Below are positions 38,199 to 46,057 of a DNA stretch of 64,000 bases, in pieces (positions within the stretch are counted from its first letter, which is position 1; each line of letters begins with the position of its first letter). Origin of the DNA: Terriglobia bacterium. Its GTDB lineage: Bacteria > Acidobacteriota > Terriglobia > Bryobacterales > Bryobacteraceae. Made by a program: the position numbers and the translations under genes. The notes beneath the pieces were generated by a model. That model had not been told where the DNA came from and did not search any database. It saw nothing but the letters and a program-made list of their open reading frames with translations. The stretch is taken from contig JAJPHN010000025.1 of NCBI GenBank assembly GCA_021325235.1, forward strand, positions 583,004 to 647,003, given 5' to 3'.

Positions 38199-39862
38199 AT
38201 CTCGAGAATGACCGGCATGATCAAAGGGCGCCGCTGTGTTTCCTTGTTCAGAAAACGCTTGAGATCGGTGCGAATCTTCTCCTGCATCACACCCCAGTCG
38301 CCGCGTTCTTCCACGCTTGAAGTTTCAAGTGTGCGGGCAACGACGTTGCGAGCCTCGTGCAGGATCCCCGAGCTGTCGCCGGCCACGAAGCCGCGGCTCA
38401 CGATTTCGGGCAAACCTTCGCTGCGGCCGGTGTGCTTGTTAATCGCAATAATCGGCAGCACAAAACCGTCTTCGGAAAGATGCCGCCGGTCGCGAATGAT
38501 GATGTCTTCGACCACATCATCGAGCGAACCCGAGTCGATGCAGACGCGCCCTACCGTGACCTTCTCGCCGCGGCGCGCGCCGTGCGAATCGATCTCCAGC
38601 GTTTCGCCTGTTTCGAGCACGAACGTATCCTCGAGCCCGGCCGAACGCAGATGCTGGGCCAGTTGCGCATGTTTCGAAAGCTGGCGGTACTCGCCGTGAA
38701 TGGGTACAAAATAACGCGGACGAACCAGATTCAGCACCAGCTTGAGTTCTTCCTCGCTCGCATGGCCGGAGACGTGAATCGGCGGCTTCATCGTGCCGTA
38801 AACCAGGTTGGCGCCGCGCCGGGCAATATGGTTCATCATCCGTCCGATGGCTTTTTCGTTGCCCGGGATGATGCGCGCGCTCAAGGCCACCGTATCGCCC
38901 CGCTCGAGCGTCAGATGGCGATGATTGTCGACAGCCACGCGCGAGAGCGCTGACATCGGCTCGCCCTGCGTACCCGAGGCAACCACGGCCACCTTCTCAG
39001 GAGGCATCTGCATAATGTCCTGCGGGCGGAGCAGAATGGAATCGGGAATCGTCAGCAGCCCGAGATTGTGCGCGATCTCGGTCACGTTCAACATGCTCCG
39101 ACCAAGAAACGCCACTTTGCGGCCGTACTCCGCCGCCAGATCGAGAATCTGCTGCAGACGATGAATCGAGCTGCTGAAACAGGAGATCACGAGCCGGCGC
39201 TCGCTGCGTGCAAAAAGATCTTCGAGACGCGGACCAACCGCGCGCTCGCTTTCCGTGTAACCGGGCCGGTCGACGTTGGTCGAATCCGACATCAGCAGCA
39301 GCACGCCGCGTTTGCCGTAATCGGCGAGCGTGTGCAGATCGAACAGCTCGTTGTCGGTCGGCGTGGGATCGACCTTGAAATCGCCGGTATGGATCACCAC
39401 GCCGAGCGGAGTGGTCACGGCGAGGGCAACCGCGCTCACGATCGAGTGCGTCACGCGAATAAATTCGATCTCGAATGGTCCGAGTGTGACGCGATCGCCC
39501 GGTTTGACCACGTTGAGCTTCGCCTCGTCCAGCATCTCGTGCTCGTCGAGCCGCCGCTCTACCAGCGCAAGCGTAAATTCCGTGCCATAGACCGGCAGAT
39601 TCAATTGCGAGAGCAGAAAGGGCACGCCGCCGATGTGATCTTCGTGGCCATGCGTAAGAATCAGCCCGCGCACCATGGACGCGTGCTGCTCGAGGTAGCT
39701 GAAGTCGGGCGTGACGATGTCCACGCCGAGCAGTTCCGACTCCGGGAACATCATCCCGGCATCGATCACGATGATGTCGTCGCCGTACCGTAAGGCCATC
39801 GAGTTCATCCCGAACTCGCCCAGCCCGCCGATCGGGATGATCTGCAGCTTCCGGTCAGCCAT
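38195..39862 (-). CDS. rnj: Ribonuclease J
   Basis: Beta-CASP metallo-beta-lactamase nuclease with 5'-exo and endo activity in mRNA turnover and rRNA maturation. Motifs: LTHGHEDHIGG (zinc, about 72), HTGDFKVDPTP (Asp ligand), SDSTNVDRPGYT, STHR-type region SSIHRLQQIL, ASGTQGEPMSAL and the C-terminal HVSGHASEEELKL and FVPIHGEYRQL. Start placed at ATG 39862 (555 residues); the preceding frame only adds a hydrophobic MCMLLLSFSL. In a lineage with RNase J, mRNA decay probably resembles that of Firmicutes more than E. coli. Confidence 0.96.
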   Translation of the reverse strand: MADRKLQIIPIGGLGEFGMNSMALRYGDDIIVIDAGMMFPESELLGVDIVTPDFSYLEQHASMVRGLILTHGHEDHIGGVPFLLSQLNLPVYGTEFTLALVERRLDEHEMLDEAKLNVVKPGDRVTLGPFEIEFIRVTHSIVSAVALAVTTPLGVVIHTGDFKVDPTPTDNELFDLHTLADYGKRGVLLLMSDSTNVDRPGYTESERAVGPRLEDLFARSERRLVISCFSSSIHRLQQILDLAAEYGRKVAFLGRSMLNVTEIAHNLGLLTIPDSILLRPQDIMQMPPEKVAVVASGTQGEPMSALSRVAVDNHRHLTLERGDTVALSARIIPGNEKAIGRMMNHIARRGANLVYGTMKPPIHVSGHASEEELKLVLNLVRPRYFVPIHGEYRQLSKHAQLAQHLRSAGLEDTFVLETGETLEIDSHGARRGEKVTVGRVCIDSGSLDDVVEDIIIRDRRHLSEDGFVLPIIAINKHTGRSEGLPEIVSRGFVAGDSSGILHEARNVVARTLETSSVEERGDWGVMQEKIRTDLKRFLNKETQRRPLIMPVILEI

Positions 39863-39915
39863 AAGAGAGAAGCTCAAGAGTAACATGCACATGCAGCCTC
39901 GCAGACCGTTGGCGT

Positions 39916-40638
39916 ATGATGATTTTCACCCTCCCGGGGCGGCTGTTCATGCGCGAGGTGCTTGCCAATCCGACCACTCTGAGGATCCGCATCGAATCGG
40001 TGCTGCAGCGGAAATTTTTTCTGCTGTTTCTTTTCCTTTTGAGTTATCTCATCCTCTACCCGTACGGGCAGCACACGAACGCTCTCCTGTACCGTGTATT
40101 CGGAATTGCGGTGACTCTGCTCAGTGTGTACGCGGTGAGTTTCCGGCGCACCTTCATCGCATTCGCGCTCGTTCTGGCGGTTCCCACTCTCGCACAGCGA
40201 ATCGTGCTGCCGCGCGCGGATACAAATCTTTTTGCGCTGCTCGGGACGATTCTGAGTCTGGGATTCGACGTGTTCATCGTCGTGGTGATTTTCCGCCGCG
40301 TCTTCGCTGAGCGAACCCCAAACTCCGACGCCATCTTCGGCGCGCTTTGCATCTATCTCATGGCGGGATTCAGTTTCGCCAGTCTGTATTTCCTGATGGC
40401 CACGCTGCAGCCCGGCGCATTTTATCTGGATCCGACGGCCAACTCTCATCACGTTGCCGACCGCTTTGACCTGATCTATTACAGCTTCGGAACGATGACG
40501 TCGCTCGGAGCGGCCGGTATTACGCCCGTTTCCGATCAGGCGCGATCGGTTTCGGTGATCGAAGCCATACTCGGCGTTCTCTATCTGGCCGTGCTGATCG
40601 CGCGCTTGATGAGCGCGTATCGGGATCCAGCCAAGTAG
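39916..40638 (+). CDS. Two-pore-helix ion-channel-like membrane protein with atypical filter
   Basis: A 240-residue membrane protein with about six hydrophobic segments (34-50, 58-75, 81-95, 104-125, 142-160, 200-220). The last part has the architecture of the Ion_trans_2 channels of this type: a pore helix FDLIYYSFGTMTSLGAAGIT followed by EAILGVLYLAVLIARL. In potassium channels the filter reads T(V/L)GYGD; here it reads SLGAAG, so the Tyr and Asp are missing. It is unlikely to be a normal K+ channel. Divergent from RNase J; padR follows on the same strand. Confidence 0.7.
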   Translation: MMIFTLPGRLFMREVLANPTTLRIRIESVLQRKFFLLFLFLLSYLILYPYGQHTNALLYRVFGIAVTLLSVYAVSFRRTFIAFALVLAVPTLAQRIVLPRADTNLFALLGTILSLGFDVFIVVVIFRRVFAERTPNSDAIFGALCIYLMAGFSFASLYFLMATLQPGAFYLDPTANSHHVADRFDLIYYSFGTMTSLGAAGITPVSDQARSVSVIEAILGVLYLAVLIARLMSAYRDPAK

Positions 40639-40658
40639 CAGGGAGGTGAACCCAGCAC

Positions 40659-40686
40659 TTGACGCGTCCTGTCTCGGGACTGTAAC
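40659..40686 (+). promoter_or_regulatory. Promoter of padR-ADOP operon
   Basis: TTGACG (40659-40664) and TGTAAC (40681-40686) are separated by 16 nt, matching five and four of six consensus bases. The position is right for the padR transcript. Confidence 0.5.
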
Positions 40687-40688
40687 CT

Positions 40689-40698
40689 AAGAATTCTT
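40689..40698. promoter_or_regulatory. Palindrome AAGAATTCTT before padR, possible operator
   Basis: A perfect 10-bp palindrome between the -10 element and the padR ATG at 40702, where a repressor would block transcription start or ribosome loading. PadR proteins often bind such sites in their own promoters; autoregulation here is inferred. Confidence 0.4.
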
Positions 40699-40701
40699 GG
40701 T

Positions 40702-41040
40702 ATGGGACGCAAGCCGCAGAAGAACGATTCGCTGCCCGGTTCGCTTGACATGCTGATTTTGCGAACGCTATCGCGGCGCGATCTTCACGGATACGGCATC
40801 GTGCAGTTCCTTCAGCAGTCGTCCGATAACGAGCTCCTGGTCGAGGAAGGCTCGCTCTACCCCGCTCTGCAGCGACTGGAGCTCAATGGCTGGATTAAGG
40901 GCGAATGGGGCGTTACCCCGAACAACCGGCGAGCCAGAATCTACAAGATCACCGCCGCCGGTCGCAGGCAACTGGCTATCGAAACCCGGAAATATGCCAG
41001 GCTCACACTGGCCATCGCGCGCGTCATGGGAACGGAGTAA
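40702..41040 (+). CDS. PadR family transcriptional regulator
   Basis: Small winged-helix repressor of 112 residues. The signature is SLDMLILRTLSRRDLHGYGI (helix 1-2), VEEGSLYPALQRLELNGWIK (recognition helix) and YKITAAGRRQLAIE (wing and dimer helix). It is followed 5 nt later by the ADOP permease. In Acidobacteriota PadR genes coupled to such permeases are common, and the pair is likely self-regulated. No effector is evident. Confidence 0.93.
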   Translation: MGRKPQKNDSLPGSLDMLILRTLSRRDLHGYGIVQFLQQSSDNELLVEEGSLYPALQRLELNGWIKGEWGVTPNNRRARIYKITAAGRRQLAIETRKYARLTLAIARVMGTE

Positions 41041-41045
41041 GGAAG

Positions 41046-43775
41046 ATGTTACGACGGCTGCGTTATTGGATCCGAAATACCCGTCGGAGTGCGGCGCTGC
41101 AGGAGGAGATGGAACTCCATCTCGCGGAGACGACCACTGAACTGGAAGCCGAGGGCATGTCGTCCGAGGCCGCACGCGCGGAAGCCCGCCGCCGATTCGG
41201 CAACCCGACACTGAAACAGGAAGAATCACGGGAGATCTGGATGACCCGATTCCTGACCGAGCTTGGCCAGGATCTGCGTTATGGCTGCCGGACCATGCTC
41301 GCCAACAAAGCATTCAGCTCGCTAGCGGTGCTGTTGCTGGCGCTCGGCATTGGCGCCAATACGGCGATTTACAGCTTCATGGAGTCGATCCTGTTGCGCT
41401 CACTGCCGGTTGCCAATCCCGAGTCGCTGGTTGTCCTGAGCTGGCATAGCCCGCCGCCCTTCAATGGCAGCAAACAGTGGGTGCACGTCATGCATGGTCT
41501 GCAAGGCCTCCTCTGGCCGGGCAGCAAGGGAGCCATGGTCAGCGGCATCTTCCCGTACGGCGCGTTCGAGACGCTTCGCCAGGAGAACTTGGTCTTTTCC
41601 ACGCTCTTCGCATACTTCAACGGACACAAGCACAACCTGGCAATTCGCGGGCAGGCGGCGACGAGCGCGAACACCGAGTATGTCAGCGGCGACTACTTTC
41701 GCGGACTTGCCGTCTCACCCGTTGCCGGACGCCTGATCGACACCGAAGACGATCGTGCCGGCGCCTCACCGGTCGCGATGATCAGCTTCGCCACCAGCCA
41801 GAGTCGTTTCGGGGGACCGCAGAACGCAATTGGCCAATCGATTCTCGTCGATAACGTGCCCTTTACCGTGATCGGCGTCGCGCCGCCTGAATTCTTCGGA
41901 GTCGATCCAGCCCAGGCGCCGGATCTATATCTTCCTTTGCACACGAACCTGCTGGTAGACGGCCCCGCAGCGGCCAGAATGTACACCGATCAAAACTTCT
42001 ACTGGATCGAAATGATGGGCCGCTTGCGTTCCGGCGTGAGCATGGCGCAGGCCGAGGTTGCGCTGGCCCCTCGTTTTCATCGGTGGGTCGCCGGGACCGC
42101 TACCAGCGAGGGCGAGCGAGCTAAACTGCCTGCTCTCGCGCTGAATCCCGGAGCCGCTGGTCTGGGCAGCCTGCGCCGCCGGTATTCGAAACCTCTTTAT
42201 CTGCTGCTGCTGATGGTGGCCTTGATCCTGGCGTTGGTCTGCGCGAATGTCGCCAATCTCCTGCTGGCACGGGCCGCCGCACGGCGCTCCGAAATGGCAG
42301 TGCGGCTCAGCCTGGGAGCGGCACGGCTCCGGGTTATACGGCAGCTGCTGACCGAGAGCGTGCTGCTCGCGTCGCTGGGCGGAGCATCGGGAATCGTGTT
42401 TGCGTTCTGGGGCATTCGAACCCTGACGGTTCTTCTCTCTCGAGGTCAGGAGGACTTTACTCTGCATGCGGAATTGAACTGGAATGTGCTAACCGTGGCG
42501 GCTTTGCTCTCGTTACTCTGCGGTCTCGTGTTTGGGCTCGCTCCAGCCATTCAGGCGACGCGGCCCGATCTTCTGCCCGCGCTTAGGAATGGCCGCGGTG
42601 GCGGACCGCGACGCCGTGCGCAGCACCTTCTCGTCATTGCGCAGATCGCCATCTCTTTTCTCCTCCTCGTCGGCGCGGGTCTGTTCGTCCGGACGCTCAA
42701 CAGACTCCACTCGATCCAGCTCGGATATGCTCGCGAGAACATTCTACTCTTCTCGCTAAACGCGCGGCAGGCCGGGCATCGCGATCCGGAGATCACCACC
42801 TTTTACACCGAGCTGCGCAAGCGCTTCGAATCGATTCCCGGCGTCCGCAGCGCGTCGCTTTCGCAGTCCTCGATTATCAGCGCCGACATGGCTGGCAAGA
42901 CATATCGGGGCACAATCAAGATCGGCAACACGACTCTGCAGGGCGCCGGCGTCCTGGTTGTGGGACCGCATTTCCTCACGACCATGCAGATTCCGATCCT
43001 CACCGGACGTGAAATCGACGAGCACGATCAACCGGGTTCCACGCCGGTGGCAATCATCAGCGAGCGGCTCGCGCGAACTTATTTCGGAAATGAGAATCCC
43101 GTAGGCCGGCGCATCACATTCGTCGACGACAATCGCGATCTCGAAATCATCGGCGTCTCGGGTGACGTGCGCTACGGCGATCTGAAAGAGGGAAACCCAA
43201 TGACCGTGTTTGTACCGGTCACTCAGTTCACGCCCGACGCCATGACCTACGCTCTGCGCACCGCTGGTGACCCGCTTCGATACGTCAAAACAGTACGCGA
43301 AATCGTGCAGAAGGCAGATGCCCGCATACCCGTCACCAACGTAATCACACAAGCTGCCGAAATTGATCGAAGCATCAGCCAGGAAATCACCTTCGCGAAA
43401 CTCTGCACCGGCTTTGCGCTTCTGGCTCTCCTGATCGCCTGCGTGGGTCTCTATGGCACGACGGCCTACAACGTCGCGCGGCAGGTCGGGGAAATCGGCA
43501 TCCGCATGGCTCTCGGCGCGCAACGCGCAGCCGTGGTATGGATGGTCCTGCGCCGCGTTCTGCTGCTTGCGGCAGTGGGACTCGCGATCAGCGTGCCCGC
43601 CGCGCTGATCGCTTCCCGGCTTGCCAGATCGTTTCTGTTCGAGACCGAGCCCAACGATCCAGCAACTCTGGCGCTGGCCGTTGTCGTCCTTCTGAGCGCC
43701 GCCATACTCGCCGGCTATGCTCCGGCGAGGCGAGCCTCTCGAATCGATCCGGTTGCAGCTCTCCGGCAAGAGTAA
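41046..43775 (+). CDS. ABC-type permease of the acidobacterial duplicated (ADOP/MacB-FtsX) type
   Basis: Large inner-membrane permease without its own ATPase. Start ATG 41046 (909 residues) with GGAAG upstream. The first 80 residues are a soluble helical region (LQEEMELHLAETTTELEAEG) typical of ADOPs, then TM1 (FSSLAVLLLALGIGANTAIY), a large MacB-PCD periplasmic domain, three helices (LLLLMVALILALVCANVANL and following), a second TM/MacB-PCD unit (HLLVIAQIAISFLLLVGAGL) and a final FtsX-like three-helix block (LCTGFALLALLIACVGLYG to the end). No ATPase is adjacent. Confidence 0.92.
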   Translation: MLRRLRYWIRNTRRSAALQEEMELHLAETTTELEAEGMSSEAARAEARRRFGNPTLKQEESREIWMTRFLTELGQDLRYGCRTMLANKAFSSLAVLLLALGIGANTAIYSFMESILLRSLPVANPESLVVLSWHSPPPFNGSKQWVHVMHGLQGLLWPGSKGAMVSGIFPYGAFETLRQENLVFSTLFAYFNGHKHNLAIRGQAATSANTEYVSGDYFRGLAVSPVAGRLIDTEDDRAGASPVAMISFATSQSRFGGPQNAIGQSILVDNVPFTVIGVAPPEFFGVDPAQAPDLYLPLHTNLLVDGPAAARMYTDQNFYWIEMMGRLRSGVSMAQAEVALAPRFHRWVAGTATSEGERAKLPALALNPGAAGLGSLRRRYSKPLYLLLLMVALILALVCANVANLLLARAAARRSEMAVRLSLGAARLRVIRQLLTESVLLASLGGASGIVFAFWGIRTLTVLLSRGQEDFTLHAELNWNVLTVAALLSLLCGLVFGLAPAIQATRPDLLPALRNGRGGGPRRRAQHLLVIAQIAISFLLLVGAGLFVRTLNRLHSIQLGYARENILLFSLNARQAGHRDPEITTFYTELRKRFESIPGVRSASLSQSSIISADMAGKTYRGTIKIGNTTLQGAGVLVVGPHFLTTMQIPILTGREIDEHDQPGSTPVAIISERLARTYFGNENPVGRRITFVDDNRDLEIIGVSGDVRYGDLKEGNPMTVFVPVTQFTPDAMTYALRTAGDPLRYVKTVREIVQKADARIPVTNVITQAAEIDRSISQEITFAKLCTGFALLALLIACVGLYGTTAYNVARQVGEIGIRMALGAQRAAVVWMVLRRVLLLAAVGLAISVPAALIASRLARSFLFETEPNDPATLALAVVVLLSAAILAGYAPARRASRIDPVAALRQE

Positions 43776-43784
43776 CGCTCTGGC

Positions 43785-44138
43785 TCACCGCTTGCGCTGC
43801 GACCTTCTGCCTGCGCGCGTCTGTATCTCGTGCGCTTTCACAATCGCTCCGATCAATCCCGGGTAACGGCGTTCCACTTCTTCACAGCGCGAGGTGTTCA
43901 ACATCTCCGCGCCCCTACGTTCGCTTCGTATCAGTCCGGCTTCCCGCAAAATCCTGAAGTGCTGCGAAAGTGTCGATTTCGGAATGTCGCGATCACCCAC
44001 CGTCAGAAACGTCGAGCAGTTGTGCTCGCTGCCTTTCACGATATCGGCATAGATGGCCACCCGTACCGGATCAGAGAGCGCATGCAGGATCGCTTCTACC
44101 GGAACATCTTCGATCGCGGGATGCAGCAGCGGCCTCAT
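43785..44138 (-). CDS. ArsR-family winged-helix transcriptional regulator
   Basis: The 117-residue protein (ATG 44138 preferred; TTG 44174 lies inside the palindrome) has an ArsR HTH: LHALSDPVRVAIYADIV, STLSQHFRILREAGLI and the wing SERRGAEMLNTSR. The Cys in HNCSTF and the basic C-tail (RRSQRKR) are visible, but no complete metal site, so it may sense something other than a metal. It is divergent from the SDR gene with a 17-nt palindrome between them, pointing to joint control. Confidence 0.85.
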   Translation of the reverse strand: MRPLLHPAIEDVPVEAILHALSDPVRVAIYADIVKGSEHNCSTFLTVGDRDIPKSTLSQHFRILREAGLIRSERRGAEMLNTSRCEEVERRYPGLIGAIVKAHEIQTRAGRRSQRKR

Positions 44139-44168
44139 CCTGCCCGATTGTATATCAAAAGTTCCGTG

Positions 44169-44185
44169 GTTCAATAGTACTGAAC
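44169..44185. promoter_or_regulatory. Palindromic operator candidate between arsR and SDR
   Basis: The 17-nt site GTTCAATAGTACTGAAC is a near-perfect inverted repeat: seven of eight base pairs match around a central G. It lies 31 nt upstream of the arsR ATG and 88 nt before the SDR ATG, suited to repression of both. Confidence 0.6.
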
Positions 44186-44272
44186 TTCTGAATCCTACGG
44201 GGATCTGCCGCTATCTGATCCTGTAGAGCGCAACCGTTCCGCGAAGAGCGGGCGCAGGACAGGAAATGCAAA

Positions 44273-45004
44273 ATGGCGAGACTCAGTGGAAAAGTAGCAG
44301 TCATCACGGCGGCAAGCTCCGGCATGGCCCTGGCGACCGCCAAAAGATTTGTTGAGGAGGGCGCGTACGTCTTCATCACCGGCCGCAACCAGGATCGCCT
44401 GGACAAAGCCGTGCAAGTGATCGGCAGGAATGTGACCGCCGTGCAGGCCGATTCCTCGAAGCTGGCCGATCTGGACAAGCTCTTTCAGATTGTGAAGCAG
44501 GAAAAGGGCCGCATCGACATTCTCTTTGCGAGCGCCGGTCAGGCCAGGCCTGCGACTGTGGAGCAAGTCACCGAAGAGGATTTTGATTGGATCTTCAATA
44601 TCAACGTGCGCGGCACTTTGTTCACCGTGCAGAAAGCGCTCCCGCTGTTCAACAGGAACGGTTCCATCATTCTGAACGGGTCTATCGCCAGTATCAAAGG
44701 ATTCCCGACCTTTGGTGTCTATTCGGCCAGCAAGGCTGCCGTGCGCTCGTTCGCGCGGACCTGGCTCGTGGAACTCAAGGATCGCGGCATTCGCGTCAAT
44801 GTGCTGAGTCCCGGCCCGATCGATACTCCGGCCCAAGACGCCTTCAGCGACGAAGAGAGAAAAGCGTTCCAGGCACTGATCCCGCGCGGCACAATGGGTC
44901 GCCCGGAAGAGATCGCAGGAGCCGCGGCTTTTCTGGCATCCGACGACGCGAGCTTTGTGAACGGCGTCGAGCTGTTTGTCGACGGCGGCACTGCTCAGAT
45001 CTAA
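44273..45004 (+). CDS. Short-chain dehydrogenase/reductase with degenerate cofactor motif
   Basis: Classical-length SDR (243 residues). The catalytic Ser (NGSIAS), Tyr and Lys (YSASKAAV) and the Asn helix (NINVRGTLF) are present. Three elements deviate: the dinucleotide loop reads TAASSGMA rather than TGxxxGxG, and the NNAG-type segment reads ASAGQ. The C-terminal helix (PGPIDTPAQD, GRPEEIAGAAAFLASD, FVNGVELFVDGG) is normal. The altered loop suggests weakened or changed NAD(P) binding, though it may still fold and work. It is the probable target of the divergent ArsR regulator. Confidence 0.85.
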   Translation: MARLSGKVAVITAASSGMALATAKRFVEEGAYVFITGRNQDRLDKAVQVIGRNVTAVQADSSKLADLDKLFQIVKQEKGRIDILFASAGQARPATVEQVTEEDFDWIFNINVRGTLFTVQKALPLFNRNGSIILNGSIASIKGFPTFGVYSASKAAVRSFARTWLVELKDRGIRVNVLSPGPIDTPAQDAFSDEERKAFQALIPRGTMGRPEEIAGAAAFLASDDASFVNGVELFVDGGTAQI

Positions 45005-45164
45005 ACGCGCCTGTTGGCGGAACGACCGGTTGCCAGCTCAGCCGGATCGAAGAAGCGTGAGCACCTTAGAAAATTTTGACCTCGAACCTGTGATTCATTC
45101 GTTTTTGCGGGCACTTCCTGATGAACCCTGATTCGTCTGACAAACATCAAAGAGTTACGAGAGG

Positions 45165-45932
45165 GTGGAGTCGGTCGCTTCCTCGCTAAAAATCGTGATT
45201 ACGAAACGTCTGCTTACATTCGTACTGATGGCTGGTTTTGCGCTGGCGGAAATCGCCGGGGCCGCGGAAGCCGCCGATTCTGCCGAAACCAACGACATCA
45301 TCGCGCATTATCTCGAAGCTTCGCAGCAGCACGCTGCGCCGGCTGAGTCGTCGGTCGAAGTCGATATCGCGGCTTCGATTCCGAAGCTGAGGCAGGACGG
45401 CCGGCTGCACGCGCTCCGGATCATGAGCCGTGTCGGCAAGAGCAGCTATCGCGTCCTCGGGTTCCAGGGCAGCAATACCGTCAAGAGTCAGGTCATCGCG
45501 CGCTATCTACAGGCCGAGCAGCAGAACCAGGGCAACGCCCGGCTGGAGGTGACGCCTGCCAATTACAAATTCCGCTACAAAGGCGCCAAAGTTGAAGATG
45601 GCCGTCGCGTCTACGTGTTCGGGCTGACGCCTCGCAGTGCCGCCGTCGGTCTTTTCAAGGGCGAGATGTGGCTCGATGCCGCTTCTTACCTGCCGGTTTA
45701 TGAGAAAGGCCGGTTCAGTAAAAATCCCAGCATATTCTTCAAGAAAGTGGATTTCGAGCGTGCGTTTGCCCTGCAGAACGGGCACGCTGTGCCGCAGCAT
45801 ATGAACAGCGTGATTACCACCCGGCTTGTGGGTAAAGTCGAGCTCAATGTAAACTATTCCAATTACGCAGAGAGTCCGTATCCGGAGAGCGAAGGGGCGC
45901 TCCCAGGTTTCGGCAATCTTTCGTCCCGGTAG
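45165..45932 (+). CDS. Secreted LolA/LppX-like protein of unknown function
   Basis: The 255-residue product has a signal peptide (KRLLTFVLMAGFALAEIA, cleaved near AGAAEA) and a half-barrel-like pattern of alternating strands: LHALRIMSRVGKSSYRVLGF, VYVFGLTPRSA, KGEMWLDAASYLPVYE, MNSVITTRLVGKVELNVNY. These resemble outer-membrane lipoprotein sorting (LolA-like) proteins, though without clear key residues. GTG 45165 is used as start; GTG 45195 is possible. It lies 125 nt before hpnJ, so a link to envelope lipid transport is conceivable but inferred only. Confidence 0.6.
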   Translation: MESVASSLKIVITKRLLTFVLMAGFALAEIAGAAEAADSAETNDIIAHYLEASQQHAAPAESSVEVDIAASIPKLRQDGRLHALRIMSRVGKSSYRVLGFQGSNTVKSQVIARYLQAEQQNQGNARLEVTPANYKFRYKGAKVEDGRRVYVFGLTPRSAAVGLFKGEMWLDAASYLPVYEKGRFSKNPSIFFKKVDFERAFALQNGHAVPQHMNSVITTRLVGKVELNVNYSNYAESPYPESEGALPGFGNLSSR

Positions 45933-46057
45933 CTGCGTCTATACCGCTGGGCGCGTATTTCTCCCCTTTTGTCGGGCAGGGGTACCCGATCAGGGCGCGG
46001 AAGTTGAGTGCCAAAGCTAAGGCAAAGTAAAATAAAGGTTAACGCCCAGGGAGTCTC

